6,976 bases of DNA from Actinomycetota bacterium (GTDB lineage: Bacteria > Actinomycetota > Acidimicrobiia > Spongiisociales > ZC4RG35). The stretch lies in assembly GCA_003242515.1 (NCBI GenBank), contig QGUS01000086.1:1-6976 (forward strand), read 5' to 3'. The notes beneath the pieces are model-generated. The model did not search any database. It saw only the letters and a list, made by a program, of their open reading frames with translations, and was not told the DNA's origin. Positions within the stretch are counted from its first letter, which is position 1, and every line of letters starts with the position of its first letter. The position numbers were made by a program, and so were the translations under genes. Of the stretch, positions 6,408 to 6,976 are shown piece by piece.

Positions 6408-6976
6408 CTACGGCGATACCTCCGTGTCGGATAGGCCCCCCACGATATCGCCTCCGGGGTCTTCCGTGTAGAGGCGATTCTCAAGGATGTACTCGTAGAC
6501 CGGCTCGGTGACCAGGTAACGAAACGGCAGGCCCGCGGCCGCGGCGTGGCGGATGGCGGTGCCCGAGATCTCCAGGAGGGGCATGTCCAGGACGATCGCG
6601 TCGGGCACGACAGCGTGCACGGCCGACAGGTCGGTGCCGGGCCTCGGCGCCACGATCACTCGAGCCCGCTCCATCACCTCCCTCGACCGGTGCCAGGTGG
6701 GCAGTCCCGCGGCAGCGTCGGAGCCCAGGATGAGGTACAGCTCCTCGTCCTCCGGGAAGGTAAGCAGCGTGTCGATCGTGTAGGTGAGGCCGCCCCGGAT
6801 CACCTCCCGGTCGTCGGCCTCCAGACCCGGAACGCCCCTGACGGCCCGCCGGACCATCTCGAGACGGTGGTGCCCGGCCGACACCCGCCTGCCGAGCTTC
6901 TGCCAGGGGTCCCCGGCCGGCATGAGCAGCACCCGGTCCAGGCCGGCCTGATGGAGGGCGCACTCGGCGGCGTGGA
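6408..6976 (-). CDS. nadD: Nicotinate-nucleotide adenylyltransferase NadD, partial (N-terminus outside window)
   Basis: NadD joins ATP and nicotinate mononucleotide to form deamido-NAD, a step of NAD synthesis in the cytoplasm. The last 188 codons are present, frame entering at 6974 on the - strand; about 20 N-terminal residues, including the nucleotide-binding GxFDPxHxGH motif, lie beyond the window. The visible part starts HAAECALHQAGLDRVLLMPA, then GDPWQK, matching the family segment after the HxGH helix. TYTIDTLL, the LGSDAAAGLPTWHR block and the VIVAPRPG strand follow. The C-terminal ISGTAIR is the ISxTxxR ATP-phosphate-binding motif, followed by a YLVTEPVYEYI helix typical of the family end. 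An internal ATG at 6930-6932 is not the start, since the upstream frame continues to match the family. The TAG stop precedes the rsfS GTG by 17 nt. Confidence 0.93.
   Translation of the reverse strand, partial: HAAECALHQAGLDRVLLMPAGDPWQKLGRRVSAGHHRLEMVRRAVRGVPGLEADDREVIRGGLTYTIDTLLTFPEDEELYLILGSDAAAGLPTWHRSREVMERARVIVAPRPGTDLSAVHAVVPDAIVLDMPLLEISGTAIRHAAAAGLPFRYLVTEPVYEYILENRLYTEDPGGDIVGGLSDTEVSP

Overview
The window is GC-rich, gene-dense DNA of the kind found in Actinomycetota. It carries an LLM-class (F420-type) oxidoreductase, a WYL-domain regulator, GTG and TTG starts and very short intergenic gaps. A lineage below phylum cannot be fixed from these genes. I see no mobile element, CRISPR array, integrase, phage gene or toxin-antitoxin pair. 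It reads as ordinary chromosome with some loosely characterised accessory enzymes.

Layout, left to right. (1) The 3' end of a TRIC/UPF0126 membrane channel gene overlaps by 4 nt a compact atypical-SDR NAD-dependent epimerase gene, both on +. (2) An M20D amidohydrolase gene on - converges on them with a 3-nt gap. (3) A 193-bp divergent intergenic region holds the apparent promoter of tRNA-Ala(GGC), which reads rightwards. An LLM-class oxidoreductase begins only 39 nt after the tRNA, with a TTG start. (4) A WYL-domain repressor-like regulator on - converges on the oxidoreductase with a 1-nt gap. (5) A 96-bp divergent control region contains a near-perfect inverted repeat. It leads into a + strand operon of three overlapping genes: a 68-residue unknown protein, a GNAT acetyltransferase with a Cys-x-Cys-x-Tyr-Trp motif, and a pirin-like cupin. 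(6) On -, the housekeeping pair nadD (5' end beyond the window) and rsfS runs leftwards, and rsfS overlaps the pirin 3' end by 12 nt.

Genes working together: the clearest functional unit is the divergent WYL regulator with the small protein-GNAT-pirin operon, where three ORFs are joined by ATGA/GTGA stop-start overlaps. The inverted repeat between regulator and operon is the natural candidate operator. The nadD-rsfS neighbourhood (NAD synthesis with ribosome silencing) is a conserved bacterial arrangement. The best small puzzles are the rsfS start, where the only good Shine-Dalgarno sequence points at a GTA codon, the unrecognised 68-residue ORF, and the tRNA placed directly before a TTG-started enzyme gene. 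No wholly novel system is evident.
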